From Cladosporium sp. IMV 00045 (Eukaryota; Ascomycota; Dothideomycetes; Cladosporiales; Cladosporiaceae), in assembly GCA_001931905.2 (NCBI GenBank), contig MSJI02000769.1, forward strand, positions 62,001 through 126,000: 64,000 nucleotides of DNA, given 5' to 3'. Below the pieces are notes generated by a model. That model saw nothing but the letters and a program-made list of their open reading frames with translations, did no database searches and was not told the DNA's origin. Positions 33,200 through 44,242 of this stretch are shown here, piece by piece (position 1 is the stretch's first letter; every line of letters begins with the position of its first letter). Both the position numbers and the translations under genes were made by a program.

Positions 33200-35842
33200 T
33201 CATCGAGCAAAAGCCTTCCCCGCCGCCGCCAAAGCCGCAGAAGAAGGCTTGACCCTCGCGACCGTAGGTCTGGACATGGGCATCTCACCCTCGGAAGCAG
33301 TGTCTTCATCGTCTTCGGAATCGTCATCTTCGTCCTCGTCATCGTCATCATCATCTTCCTCGTCCTCCTCGTCATCAGAATCCGTCTCCTCCTCGCCAGA
33401 AGAAGACTCTTCGCTACCATGCGGCAACATCTTCTCCGCCATCGTCTCATCGAAACCCGAGTCCTGGTGCAAAGGTGGGCCGAACTCTAGCGAGCTCTCA
33501 TGGAGTGCCAGGGTGCGGACACCGTGCTGTTTGTCCACAGGCGAGGACGAGGACAGGTCGCGTGGCGGACGGCCCCGTGTTCGTGGTGCCACGTCGCGAG
33601 GGTCGATTTGAGCCGGGTACGCGAGGTCGTCTTCGGTGTCGTCACAGTAGACTTTGGCGCTGCGGCCGGAGCGGCGATCCGGGGATAGGGACAGACTGGT
33701 GACACTGGTGGCGGTGCGGCCGTAGGGAGAGCTACGCCTTCGTCTGCTGGAAACGGGGCTGCGGCCTCTGCTTTGGCCGACGATCCAGCTGCCGCTACTT
33801 TCAAATTGGTAGCTCGTGCTGGCTGGGTTGGAGTCTGGGTCGAGGTACGTGACTTGGTCTGTGAAACCGGCTTTGGCAGAGTCGACACGACGGCGGTACT
33901 GGACTTCGTCCAGAGTGACAGCCATCTTGGGATCGATGTATTCCTTGTCAGAGCGATGTGTGGTCGAAACGCTCGGGTCAGAGGCTTTCAGATCGCCACT
34001 CACGACCTGCAGCTGATCGCTGAAATCTACTACACTGGGTCGTTCGCTCGGCGGTCGGCCGGCGTCTTTGGGGAATTCGAGTAAAAGTGCCTGCGCGGAC
34101 ATCCTACCTTGAGGGCGGGGATCGAGACAGAAGTTGACGATCCGGCGGTAGTAGCTAGGAACCTCGCGACGAAGCTGAGGCAGTGGACGTGAGCGTTCGG
34201 GCTCATCAGACTCTTCAGCGAGTGCCCAAAGCACCATGCCAAGCTGGAAGAGGTCAGTCTTCACACTGATGTGCATGGCAATGCGCTGGCCCGAATCAAT
34301 CAGCCTGCTCAATTCAGGAGGCTCCCAGCCGACTGGGCAGCCGCGTCTGTTGATGTCGATGATTTGAGCGTTATCCTCGTCGTTGATGACGATGTTCGAA
34401 AGGGTGAAGTCGCCTTGCACGAACCCTGCTTCGTGAATATTCGCAAGACCTTCTACGATCTGGCGAGCCCACTTCTCACGTTGATGCCACGCAAGCTCGC
34501 CAGCATAGTCATAGAGCATATCGACAAGTGCACCACGCGAAGCATACGAGATGAGCAACCCCTTGACGATCGTTCCTTCTTCGTCAGTGATCAGACCCTG
34601 AAGCTGCACCACGCTGTTCGCACCGTACAATGCATCCAGAGCATTGACTTCGTAAAGGAACTCATCAACAGTATCTGGTCCGGGGATCTCCTTTTTAATG
34701 AGGAGCTGCTCTTCAACACGAACCTTGTAAACGAAGCCGGAAAGATGTGATTCAAACTCGACTTCGCTTTCGGCATAACGCGGACATTGCACATGATCCA
34801 TGAGTGAAGCAGCAGGGAACTGCACAATTTCGTTCGCGTCTTCTCGCACATGAATGTGCAACTGACAATCGTGTTCGGTCGTTTCAAGCTTGAGATTCGT
34901 GACCGTGTCGTAATACTGAATGTCGTCCAGACTTTCTCTGATGGCTTCGAAAATGCGGAAACTCTTGTCCCGCTGGTAGTGGAGAGTCTTCAGGTCCGCT
35001 TCGAGAGACCCGTCCGGTGCTGTGCGGTAATCTAATGATATCGTGAGTCGTCGCCACTTTGTGGGTGTTTCAGCGTACGTGACGAAGAATTTCTCGCGTT
35101 GAGACTTGTCGCGGAAGGACATGCTCAGGTTTAGAATCCATCGTTTCTGGTATTCGGCTTGCAGTTCTGCTGGGTCGCTGTTCTCGTTTTCTTCGTTAAA
35201 TTCGTAATCGTTTCCGTCGGCTTCGCTTGCTGATTCTTTCTTGCTGGCCAGCGAATCATGCGAGGGCTTATCGCTGGGTGCGTTGGTATTTTGTCGTGCA
35301 TTATTCGCCTGAGCGAGCTTCTCATCGATCGTGCCATAGTTTCCTTTTGATTCCTGATTTGAAATTTCTGGTGCGGATGTAGAAGGCAAAGAGACCGGTT
35401 TAAGCGACCTGTGCCTTTTGAACGGAACCGCACTCCATCCTCGCCTATGCGCACTCCCCGTCGCCCGCTTGTCCTCCTCAGTCGCAGGAACCTCCTCAAG
35501 CTTGCCTCTCTTTTCACTCTCACTCCTCTTCAGAGTCTGCTGTCTGGGCAAACTCGCAATAGCCCTCTTGGAATTCTTCGGCCGCAGTTCCGGATTACTC
35601 GATCGCCTTCTCAACAAAGGCGGTACTCCCTCCTGCCTCTCCTGTGCCCGTGCCGCAATCTCTGGCAACTCATGCTGTTGTCTCCGCAAACCCTTCCTCA
35701 GCGAGTTGAGAATCGACCGTCTCCGGGGAAGTTTCTGCGAGACTGCTCCGTTCAGAGGCGTGGGAACGGGCTCGACGGCGACCATTTCGTCTTCGGCTTC
35801 CAATTGCTGCTGGGCGTGTCTGGCGAATGGGAGTTGAGGCAT
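33200..35842 (-). CDS. Atypical protein kinase-like protein with polyacidic tail
   Basis: Intronless ORF of 880 aa, start ATG at 35840-35842 (MPQLPFARHAQQQ). The first ~250 residues are basic and disordered. A fungal-specific region follows (~250-350), then a divergent kinase domain (~350-600). The ATP lysine is probably in LLIKKEI near 382. The catalytic loop reads VQGDFTLSN near 477 in place of HRDxKxxN, and DIN replaces DFG near 494. GCPVGWEPPEL follows as an APE-like segment. Asp, Asn and Asp needed for catalysis are present, but no glycine-rich loop is evident. Near the C-terminus is a ~45-residue run almost entirely of Asp, Glu and Ser, then a short basic end. Activity is possible but not certain. 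Confidence 0.82.
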   Translation of the reverse strand: MPQLPFARHAQQQLEAEDEMVAVEPVPTPLNGAVSQKLPRRRSILNSLRKGLRRQQHELPEIAARAQERQEGVPPLLRRRSSNPELRPKNSKRAIASLPRQQTLKRSESEKRGKLEEVPATEEDKRATGSAHRRGWSAVPFKRHRSLKPVSLPSTSAPEISNQESKGNYGTIDEKLAQANNARQNTNAPSDKPSHDSLASKKESASEADGNDYEFNEENENSDPAELQAEYQKRWILNLSMSFRDKSQREKFFVTYAETPTKWRRLTISLDYRTAPDGSLEADLKTLHYQRDKSFRIFEAIRESLDDIQYYDTVTNLKLETTEHDCQLHIHVREDANEIVQFPAASLMDHVQCPRYAESEVEFESHLSGFVYKVRVEEQLLIKKEIPGPDTVDEFLYEVNALDALYGANSVVQLQGLITDEEGTIVKGLLISYASRGALVDMLYDYAGELAWHQREKWARQIVEGLANIHEAGFVQGDFTLSNIVINDEDNAQIIDINRRGCPVGWEPPELSRLIDSGQRIAMHISVKTDLFQLGMVLWALAEESDEPERSRPLPQLRREVPSYYRRIVNFCLDPRPQGRMSAQALLLEFPKDAGRPPSERPSVVDFSDQLQVVSGDLKASDPSVSTTHRSDKEYIDPKMAVTLDEVQYRRRVDSAKAGFTDQVTYLDPDSNPASTSYQFESSGSWIVGQSRGRSPVSSRRRRSSPYGRTATSVTSLSLSPDRRSGRSAKVYCDDTEDDLAYPAQIDPRDVAPRTRGRPPRDLSSSSPVDKQHGVRTLALHESSLEFGPPLHQDSGFDETMAEKMLPHGSEESSSGEEETDSDDEEDEEDDDDDDEDEDDDSEDDEDTASEGEMPMSRPTVARVKPSSAALAAAGKAFAR
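33292..33420 (-). repeat. Acidic trinucleotide-rich tract inside the kinase gene
   Basis: On the coding strand this is a run of GAY/GAR/AGY codons encoding the Asp/Glu/Ser tail. It is prone to slippage and explains spurious serine-rich ORFs on the other strand. Confidence 0.8.
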
Positions 35843-38800
35843 CGCTGCGACGGAGCGCGCAGCGGCCACTCACAGGACAAGCCTGGGAGTCGTGTACTCT
35901 CGTACCCAAGAGCTGTTGTATTATAGACTTTGCTCCTGTGCGAATGCAGCTTGCTGGACAAAGGCCGTCGGGAGGTGGGATCCGGTGCTACGGTAATCGA
36001 AAAGTGTATGCAGTGAGCGACTTTTCTGGTGGTTAGGGCGGCGCGCGAGGCTGATCTGTACGACTTGGTATGCGGGGATCCATAGGATTGTCGCGCCCGG
36101 CCGGAAAGGTGTGGTTGTGCAGTTTCGTGGTGCCAGTAAGCCCTGATACGAGACGGGTGATGTCGCAGGGAGATGTGTGGTTCCAGGGGAGAGGATTGAG
36201 GGCCCACGTGACTAGAGGAACATGTATGCAGGTAGCAGGTGACTGGTAAGGATGATGGAACCTGAGGGGTGGTATTATCGTTGGTAGCGTGGTATTGGTG
36301 GTAATGGTGGTGATGGTAGTGCGACTCAGGTAGTGCTCCGGTGTTCGGGCTGAGGCAGACGGCGCGGATGTCTCAACGCGGGCTGGACTTGTTTGGGCGC
36401 TTGCGGCGGTGAGGTCTGCCTGGGGTCTGGCCAATGAAAGTGGCAGATGGGGATGTGTGTGTGTTATGGCGGGGAGCAGCAGGACGAAGGGAGATCAGGG
36501 ATCTAGCTCGCACGACAGCCGTGTGCGAACGGTCGCAAGGCTGGCATTACAACAGTGGTAGTAATAATGCCTATCAATGTGTGATTGTGACGGCCGAGCT
36601 GAGCTGACATGTGTCTCGTGTCACCCTCAGCTGTGGGAAAGAGAGAAAGAGGAGTATGGGAGAGGTATGGGTATGTAAGAGTGAGGCTGGGGACAACGAT
36701 GATCGCTGAACCGTATGCCCTGTGTCTGCGAGCAGCTGGCAGATCAGGGTTGTCAGCAAGGAAGACAGGTCAAGCAAGGGCTGACAGGAAGACTAGCACC
36801 AACTATAAGATACTATTATACCATAGTACATATAGTCATCATCACCACCCTCGCTCGCGCACTCTCAAGATCTCACCCAACACGGCACGTAATAAATCAG
36901 GAATCGACATCCAACAACACACGCACGATCGCGGCGGCGCAGATGGAGCACGCGTCGTTATCTGCAACGATCGAATCAACCCATCAATCAATCGCTTTCC
37001 AGCCTAGGCAAGGCGAGGCAGCCCACCGAGCGCCGCTAAAAGCAAGCAAGCAATCAGCAGCTCGCCAACTTGCAGTAATGCCATAGCCATACAATTTTTA
37101 GTCCACAAGACCCGTCCGTCTAGTTGCGCCGCGCCATGGGTTTTTTCCTTTGGGTATCAACCCGCCCGCGGCCGGCGTTCTTCCACTAGCCATTTGACTG
37201 GTGACACGACGGTTCCGCGTTCGTTTTCGATGCATGCTTTGCATGATACAGTAGTCGTCTTATTCCATGTAATGCAGCATGCAGGGTGAGAGAACAGAGA
37301 ACAGATAGAGGAAGAGAGAGCAAGCAAGCCTCGCGCAGGCGAAAACGAGTTCTAGTCGTCGCCTTACCTATCTAGAGGAATCCGACCCGTTGATGCCTGA
37401 CTTTTGGGATGTATATGCCGAATGTACATACCCGAGAGGAATACCTACCTCATGTATGTGAGAAAGCGAGGCGCTAGCTCTCCGCCAGCCAACAATGTGA
37501 CAGTCACCCGTTCATTTCACCGGCAGCAGCCCCAACACGTTGGCTCATCTATCTCTGCATGTGCTCCATGCAAAATGCAATATAACACCAACACGCCAGA
37601 AAAGATCCAGCAGGAACATGTTTTCGTGCCACTGATCTACAAACCTACCTTACCTTGAACTTACTATCATCCCTAACACAAAACCGCCTCTCGACTAACA
37701 AACAAACCCATGCAAACAACCCTCGCACTCGCATCAAACAAGCAAATAGTATTTCCTCGCTCCTCTCAATCGCCCCACGCAACAGCTGTTCGCCGCAAAG
37801 CCTCCACTAACCCGAACATCCACCACGAACCCAATCCCAATCCAATGCAAGTCACACGCAGCGAAAGAAGAAGTGGGTAAAAGCACATGCAGCTTGACGG
37901 AGTTCGAACGTTTGTTGTCAGGGTAGCCGTACTGCATTCATGTTGTTCACAGACGATGATGATGACGCCGCCGCCGCCGCCGGCCGCTCAGCACAGCCAG
38001 CCTCTGTTTAGCACAAGGCAGAAAATTGACCCATCGCCATCTCATCCCCGAGAGGCGTCGTCGCGTACACCCACCCACAGTACAGTAGGAGGTACTAGTA
38101 GTAGAAAGGATTGGGAGTGCAGCGTACATGTAAGCCCACGCCATCCGGTTCGCACGACAGTAGTCTACATCTACGTCAAAACATCCTGCATGCACCCACC
38201 CACCCAGCCCGCATGAATCTGATTGATGAAAGAAAAAGAAGACGTGTCGAATTGTGGCGTACCTGCCCTAGAAGGAAGGATTGCAGTGATCCTGGAGCCC
38301 ACGGCGTCCACACAGAACTGCAGCCGGGGAAGCGAGCTGCGTACATACGGGTGGTATAGACATGCATTGTACGCATTATTGTTGCTTCGCCTCGTGCGCG
38401 TGCATACAGGCGCGCGCTAGAAGTGGGAAAAGAAGAAAGAAAGGAAACAGAATCAGAATCAGAATCGAAGATCCCCCTCTCCATCTACTACCGCCTCGTT
38501 TCTCGTACTTATTATTGCATTGCATAACGCATGTGTTTCAGCTCTGCTTGCGCATTCTTGCTAAACGACAAGCAAGCAATTCATCAGTAAAAGGAGCTCT
38601 GCAAACTTGCAGCAGTGCACGTGCCATTGGCGGCGGTCTGTACGCCTGCCCTGTACATCAGATACGGCGCGGTTTGCCGTGCGGCCGCCTCTTGGGCCCA
38701 ACACCGAGGTCTACTAGAGCCGAACCAACTGGCACATATGAGGATTCCGCAGCTTGCTAGAACGCGTCGTGAGGATTGAGCCGAGGGGCCGAGATCGTCA

Positions 38801-39249
38801 TTCGGACGTCTTGTGAGGGTCGGCTTAGGCGGGCCGGGGTATCGTTGTTTTTGATGGTGTAGTTTGGTTTTGCTACTACGATGGACTACTGGTCATACTG
38901 ACTGCTGGCTGCTGATTTTTGGCTGTTATTGGGGTTGAGGTCATAGTTCGTGGAAATCGTGATGATTATTTGATCCTGGCTTTGGATGGAGATGTTAGCT
39001 TTGGGCTCCAATGATGTATTATATTCGTTCGCAGATAATAATGTATTTCAAGTGCGTTTTCGAGGTCAGACAGGCCTTTGAATATTCCTTCATCGGAAAT
39101 GTAGGATTTCAACAACGTTTCAAATTTTGTTCATCATTCGAGAAACGACAACTTTTCGGGACCGATGGGCAGACAACGGAGAGTACGTACCATTTTTGAA
39201 TGCAAGCATGCAGTGCAAGCCACGAGATCAGAATGCATTGGCGAGCCTC
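35843..39249. other. Long gene-poor stretch
   Basis: About 3.4 kb with no ORF I can support on either strand and no tRNA or rRNA recognised. It has several simple-sequence patches: GGT-rich at ~36267-36320, GCC-rich at ~37968-37984 and CAGAAT repeats at 38448-38466. It could be a long promoter/5' UTR of the kinase gene or a non-coding transcript, but sequence alone does not show this. Confidence 0.5.
38448..38466 (+). repeat. CAGAAT hexamer microsatellite
   Basis: Three perfect hexamer units in the gene-poor stretch. Confidence 0.8.
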
Positions 39250-40184
39250 TCACTTCAGCACAGCAACGTGCACACAAAAGCCACTGCCTTCACCGAGAGC
39301 ATCGCCGAGCAGCTCAGACGGCAGCCGCCAGACGTGAAACGAGCGCATGAACACCTCAGCCCACTCCTCGAAAACATCAGGCTGACGCAGATGCTGCGCG
39401 ACAACGCACATGGTGGGCTGTGTGGTGCCGGCCGCGTCCGAGGATCGCTGGCGCGCTCGGCAAATATCGGCGCACGCTTGCGTGAAGGGCTCGATGAGGG
39501 CGTAGTTGTAGATGCAGTCGCAGGCCAACACGACATGTACTCCTTCTGAGAATGCGTTGGCGTTCAGGAACGGGAGGATGGCATCCGTCTCCCAGTCTAG
39601 CGCTTCGACTGAGATGTTGCCGCCGCCATTGTCGGAGGCTTTGGGTCGGGCCTTTTTCGACGACTGTTTCGTCCCTTTCCCGGTGTGCGTGGTGATGTTC
39701 GCTGCCACGTTTTCTTTCAACAGCTTGAGAGTGTATTGCTGATCCGTCAAAAGCACGCGCTCGACGTGAGGCGCGATCACACATCCTACCAGTCCTGAGA
39801 TGCCGGATCCAAGCTCAAGCACTGTCGTGGTCGCGCCGAGGACGTTGTGTTTGAACAAGACGTTGTCGGGAGACGAAAGCCATTGGGCGAACCGGACCGA
39901 TGTCGCCCAGACTGCGGCGCCTGTCGTTCCTCCGCCGCGATTCGATTGAAGTAGCCCCGGGGACTGCGTGAGGGTAAAGTCTCGTCCTTCGATGGTGAGG
40001 TCGACGGAAGCGGCTTTGGGGTCTAGCATACCAAGGTCACCCGAGTTGGCGGCTTGCGAGAAGAGATCGAAGGTTTCTGCGGGAGGTATGTCAGCTGGTT
40101 ATACTGTCTGTAGGAATGGGGCCGAGTGATACCTTCAGATGCATCTTCGACCTGTTCGCCCAAGAGAGGGGAGAGGTTCTCCAT
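39250..40184 (-). CDS. RKM5: Ribosomal lysine N-methyltransferase 5
   Basis: SAM-dependent seven-beta-strand lysine methyltransferase; yeast Rkm5 methylates a large-subunit ribosomal protein. Exon 1 (40184-40133) encodes MENLSPLLGEQVEDASE; the 56-nt intron (40077-40132) has donor GTATCA and acceptor CCGCAG; exon 2 is 40076-39250. The product is 292 aa. The N-terminal LTIEGRDFTLTQSPGLLQSN and the GGTTGAAVWATSVRFAQWL block are typical of Rkm5. The SAM motif is VLELGSGISGLVG, and ACDCIYNYALIEPF is the post-motif region. It is divergent from the V-ATPase gene. Confidence 0.92.
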
Positions 40185-40653
40185 TGTGTCGACTTTCCTA
40201 GAGGCGTTACCTAGCTATTCCAGTTAGTATCAGTGCTATGGGAGCACTTGGAGAGATTCGTGGATAGTTCCATCAAATATCTCTTGACAGAGTCGTGGCC
40301 AATGGCTTCGATACTGAACAAGGCCAGTGTCTTCTTGACTCCAAGCGGATCCCGGATCCTCTTGAGACACTTTAAAAGGGCTCACTCAAATCATCTCGAT
40401 GAGACGAACAGAACTCTTCAGCATGAAGAGATCTCAATCCTCATCTCATAGCCGTGTTGGCAAGTAAAGAAAATCAAAACCGTCCCTCTCTGCGTCGAAG
40501 CAGTTTTTGCCCTTCCTCCCTCGGCAACATCCGCTCCGAGGACTGGAGCTGGCTTCAGAGCGACGTCAGGCCCCAACTGCCAGCAAGTCGAGAGGGCAAC
40601 GAACGAGAGCAAAGCAATCCCGATATCTTGCTCTTTGCTCGCATAAACCCACC
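40185..40653. promoter_or_regulatory. Divergent intergenic region, RKM5 / V-ATPase subunit F
   Basis: 469 bp between the two start codons must hold both promoters. No specific site is identified. Confidence 0.5.
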
Positions 40654-41229
40654 ATGGCCTTGCCTCAAGCAGCGTACAAAGACCGCCAGTTCCTCGCGGT
40701 GATCGGAGATGAGGTTCGCATCTTGCACTTGCCTGGTGGAATCCGGACGCTCGTGCTAACTTGCTCTAGGACTCCGTGACTGGCATTCTGCTGGCGGGTG
40801 TTGGCGTACGTGATGATCTCTTCGGCACTATACTGTGGTTTCAGAAACTGACTGCGTCTTTCAAGCATGTCACCGAACCCCCGGAGTCGCAGAAGAACTA
40901 CCTCGTCGTAGACGGCAAGACCGACGATGCGACCATCGAGGAGGCTTTCGACCAGTTCACTAGGCAGAGGAAGGATATTGCCATTGTGCTTATCAACCAA
41001 CACGTACGTCAAGCCCGCTGAAAGATAGAACAAAGACGTGGAGGCGGAGGATAATCGCTAGCAAGACGGTGGCTGATATACAACACAGATCGCCGAGCGC
41101 ATAAGACCCCGCGTCGACCAGTACAACGAGGCATTCCCCAGCTTGCTCGAGATCCCTTCTAAGGACCATCCCTACGATCCGGAGAAGGACAGTGTTATGA
41201 AGAGAGTCAGGAAGCTGTTTGGCGAGTAA
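40654..41229 (+). CDS. vma7: V-type ATPase subunit F, four exons
   Basis: Central-stalk subunit of the V1 sector of the vacuolar proton pump. Exons are 40654-40713, 40770-40805, 40866-41003 and 41089-41229; introns are 56, 60 and 85 nt. The spliced product is 124 aa, the family's usual size. Its order is [48 protein letters not shown], then [30 protein letters not shown] split as indicated. The first donor (GTTCGC) is weak, and intron 2 ends in AAG rather than CAG/TAG; it was chosen because it gives the conserved GVG-HVT junction. The second exon is only 36 nt. Confidence 0.93.
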
Positions 41230-41671
41230 ACAGGCGGTGTGGTTGGTACAAGAGTGCTGCCTGGAATTGGCTCGCTATAGAGGGCAGAGTCACACATATT
41301 GCAATCATGAGAGGTACACGCGAAGATCAGACGAGGAAGGACGTGCCTCCGGAAGTGGAAGTGAGCTACGGAGGGAGATAGTAGAAAGCTTCGGCTGGCA
41401 GTATAGACAGGATACCCAGAGACGCCGAATGACTTAAATATATGGACAAGGAAACATGAGACATTACGCCGTAAACTACAAGCCATCGGACCTCTCATTC
41501 TGCACATCCACCTCTATCTGCGCAAGCGACAGCGAAAGTAAAATGCTCAAACTATAACGCTCAAGTCATGCTTTGACAAGAAGTGAAAAGGGGACGCCGT
41601 CATCATCAACATCTCCGTTCGCAATATCCGCGACAACTGTTCAGCCGCTCGTGCCTGCTGCTACTGCCAAT
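41230..41671. other. Intergenic, convergent 3' flanks
   Basis: About 440 bp between the V-ATPase stop and the lipid-carrier stop. No gene seen. Confidence 0.55.
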
Positions 41672-42304
41672 CTAGATGTCGATCTTGTACTTGGTCTTGA
41701 GGCTCTGCTTGTAGTCGGCCTTGAAGTTATCCACAACATTGACGGAGCCGTCGCGGCTGAACTGCACGGTGGCCGTGAGGCAGGTGACGGCCTTGTCGTC
41801 CTTGGTCTTGACGTCCGCGAGCACGGTGTACTTGCCCGGCGGGATCTGCTTGGGCAGCTCGACCTTCTTGGTCAACTCGGTCTCGCCCTTCTTGATCGGG
41901 CACTCGAGGTCCACCTCCTTGACAGTGTTGCACAGGTCCGCGTCTTGCTTAATGATCGTGATCAGACCGTACTTGACTTGCAGGTGGATCTTGGCGCCTT
42001 CGCCGACGTCTTCGGCAAGGTCGCCTTTGGCGGTGATGCTGAGGGTTGTACCGCTGCGAGATTTGGTTAGATCATGGGTATATAGGAGCTGTGGTGTAGC
42101 AAGAACTTACGCCTGAGGCGGGTTGGGGTTGAGGTCGACGCTCTTGATGGTCAGGATGTCGTCTTTGGGGTTGGCGCAGTGTTGCAGAGGGTTATCGCCG
42201 GGGACGGAGAGCGAGTCGTCGAAGGTCACCGCCTCGGAGCTGCCGAAGAGGGAGCCGGCCGAGGCCGTGGCGAGAAGAGCAGATGCGATGGTGAGGAGCT
42301 TCAT
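41672..42304 (-). CDS. ML-domain lipid transfer protein (PG/PI-TP, NPC2-like)
   Basis: Secreted or vacuolar lipid carrier of the MD-2-related lipid-recognition family; fungal members carry phosphatidylglycerol/phosphatidylinositol or sterols. Exon 1 is 42304-42111 and exon 2 is 42053-41672 (57-nt intron, donor GTAAGT, acceptor CGCAG). Length is 191 aa. It has a signal peptide (MKLLTIASALLATASA). Conserved cysteines lie in LQHCANPKDDILTI, DADLCNTV, LECPIKKG and TCLTATVQF. The segment IPPGKYTVLADV is a family hallmark. Splicing gives PPQAGTTLSITAKGDL. Confidence 0.92.
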
Positions 42305-42797
42305 GGTTGCAGTGTGTTTGTGTATAGGTGTTGTACAGGAAAGAGAGTGGCGTTTGCGCAAGCTCTCGCAGATGTATGCACGGGTTGTGCCTTGATGGCT
42401 GGTACCGATGAGGTAGATAGCGCCCAAGCGCCTGTCTCTCCACAGGCGTCACGAGTCGGCCCATCTCCACACGCCACGCGGGCTGGATCTCGACATCTCG
42501 AGAGCGAAGATAAACAAAGTGGCTGTGCTGGTGGCAATTGTAGGTTGACATGGAATTGGTTTGAACAAGGATGAATCAAATACATGCTGACCATGATCTG
42601 ACCGTCTGAAGGTGCACCCTCTATGGCCACCGTCAACTGTCCAAGGCCGAACACAATATTGGGCTTCCGCAATTATTACAAGTCTGACAAACAGCAATGT
42701 CAACGTCTCCGTCAGTTCTCTGCGATATGAAGGTAGATGCTCCCTTCTTTCCAAAGAAGTCACGATCCATCACAGATATTTGCTCATGTGCTCTTCG
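42305..42797. other. Intergenic
   Basis: About 490 bp: promoter of the lipid carrier and 3' flank of the esterase gene. No gene seen. Confidence 0.55.
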
Positions 42798-44242
42798 TCA
42801 CATTTTTGCACTCGGCCCAGTCCACGGCTTCCGTTCCCTCGCAGCCCTCTCAACCAACGCCAGCATCTCCTCGCGGGACACAGGAGCGATGTCCCTAACA
42901 TCCACAGCCTCCTCTCGATCACCAGGCATGTGAACCACCACGCCCTTCCCCTCCACCACTCCCTCCCTTCTCCGTACAAAATCCAAACAAGCCCCAGCCC
43001 AATTCCGCAAACACCTCTCCGCCTGCGGTAACTTCGGCAACATCATAGGAAAAATATGCGGCAAGCCCACATACTCCTCAAACTGCACACACACACCATC
43101 CCTCGCCGCCTGCGCCGCAAGCATCTTGCCTCCATCCGCGCAACGCTCCTGGCCCATGGCGATGTACATCGGAGGCGAGCCGTGCCAGCTTTCAGCCAGG
43201 GAAGGGCAGACGAGTGGGTGCAGCCAGGCTGAGGGGTGGCTGTAGGGATCTCCTCGGGGTGGCGAGGTTGGCCAGACTTCGTCTGCGGGTTGCTGTGCGG
43301 TGAGTGCGGGTGTAATGTTGGCTAGGATGTCGGTTGGGCCGTTTTGGGTCCATGAAGGGAGGCTCATGGATTGGTCGGCGAAGGCGGAGAGGACTGCTAC
43401 GCCGGCTGGTACGGGGAGCTAATGGGTTTGGTTAGTTGGGCTGAGTTTGGATGGTTGAATCAATACTTACATCGACGGTTTCACTGTTGAAGAAGATGCC
43501 TTCGTAGCTGTTCATCGATCGTATGCGTAGGATGGCCTGGATCATGGCGAGGACGAGATTGCCACCAGCACTGTCGCCTGCAAACACGACGTTTTTCGGC
43601 GATAGGGCCTTGTGGCGAGCTCCAAAGGGAGGATACAAGAGATTAAGCCAGACCAAGAGGAGGTCTTGGAGAGCAGCAGGAAACGGTCTCTGAGGTGCTA
43701 AGCTATACGCAACAGATATAACTCGCCCTCCAGTCAGCTTCGCCAATTTGGTGGTCGCAGGGCGGGAGTAGCTTGGGCTGCCGGCGCTGGAGTTACGTTT
43801 AGTAGATTTGCGAAGGTAGGCATGGAGGCGGTCCTTACTAGAAGGCGCCACCATGTGCGTATAGAATGGTCACGTCGTTATCCGCGTCAGCGCATAGCCT
43901 CTCAAAGATCTCTTTATCATCCGTGAGTGGCGCCTGAGAATCTATGCGACCTTTCTGCTGACCGATCCATTCGAATGAGACCTCATTATCGGCCATTGGC
44001 ATGGGAAGATGGACGACAGTTGGAGTGCTCAGGTCGAGGATGACTTGTTGCAAGATATCATGTAGGTTTGTGCTGATCTCAGCTGTTCGAAATGAATCTT
44101 GACTGATCCAAACACCTCCTCGAGCCGGAGCACGGGTTGAGATTTGCTCTTGCGTTTTTCGAACGCCTAACAGTGCACCTCGTGCGTTGAATTGGTTTTG
44201 GACCTTTCGGACCATTGCCCGCTGTTCTTCTATGGTCGTCAT
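42798..44242 (-). CDS. Alpha/beta hydrolase, HSL-type esterase/lipase
   Basis: Carboxylesterase of the hormone-sensitive-lipase group. Three exons: 44242-43839, 43786-43471 and 43418-42798; both introns are 52 nt with GTAAG donors (one has CTACTAAA near its branch). The product is 446 aa. HGGAFY across the first junction is the oxyanion-hole motif. GDSAGGNL holds the nucleophile serine, and ERCADGGKML and GLPHIFPMM hold the probable Asp and His. There is no signal peptide, so it is probably cytosolic. Substrate is unknown; relatives hydrolyse short-chain esters or natural-product acetyl groups. Confidence 0.9.

Noticed and set aside
32548..33450. 300-codon minus-strand ORF overlapping the kinase end
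   Set aside because: It is a frame shadow of the acidic codon tract (reading as Met/Thr/Arg repeats) joined to 3' flank.
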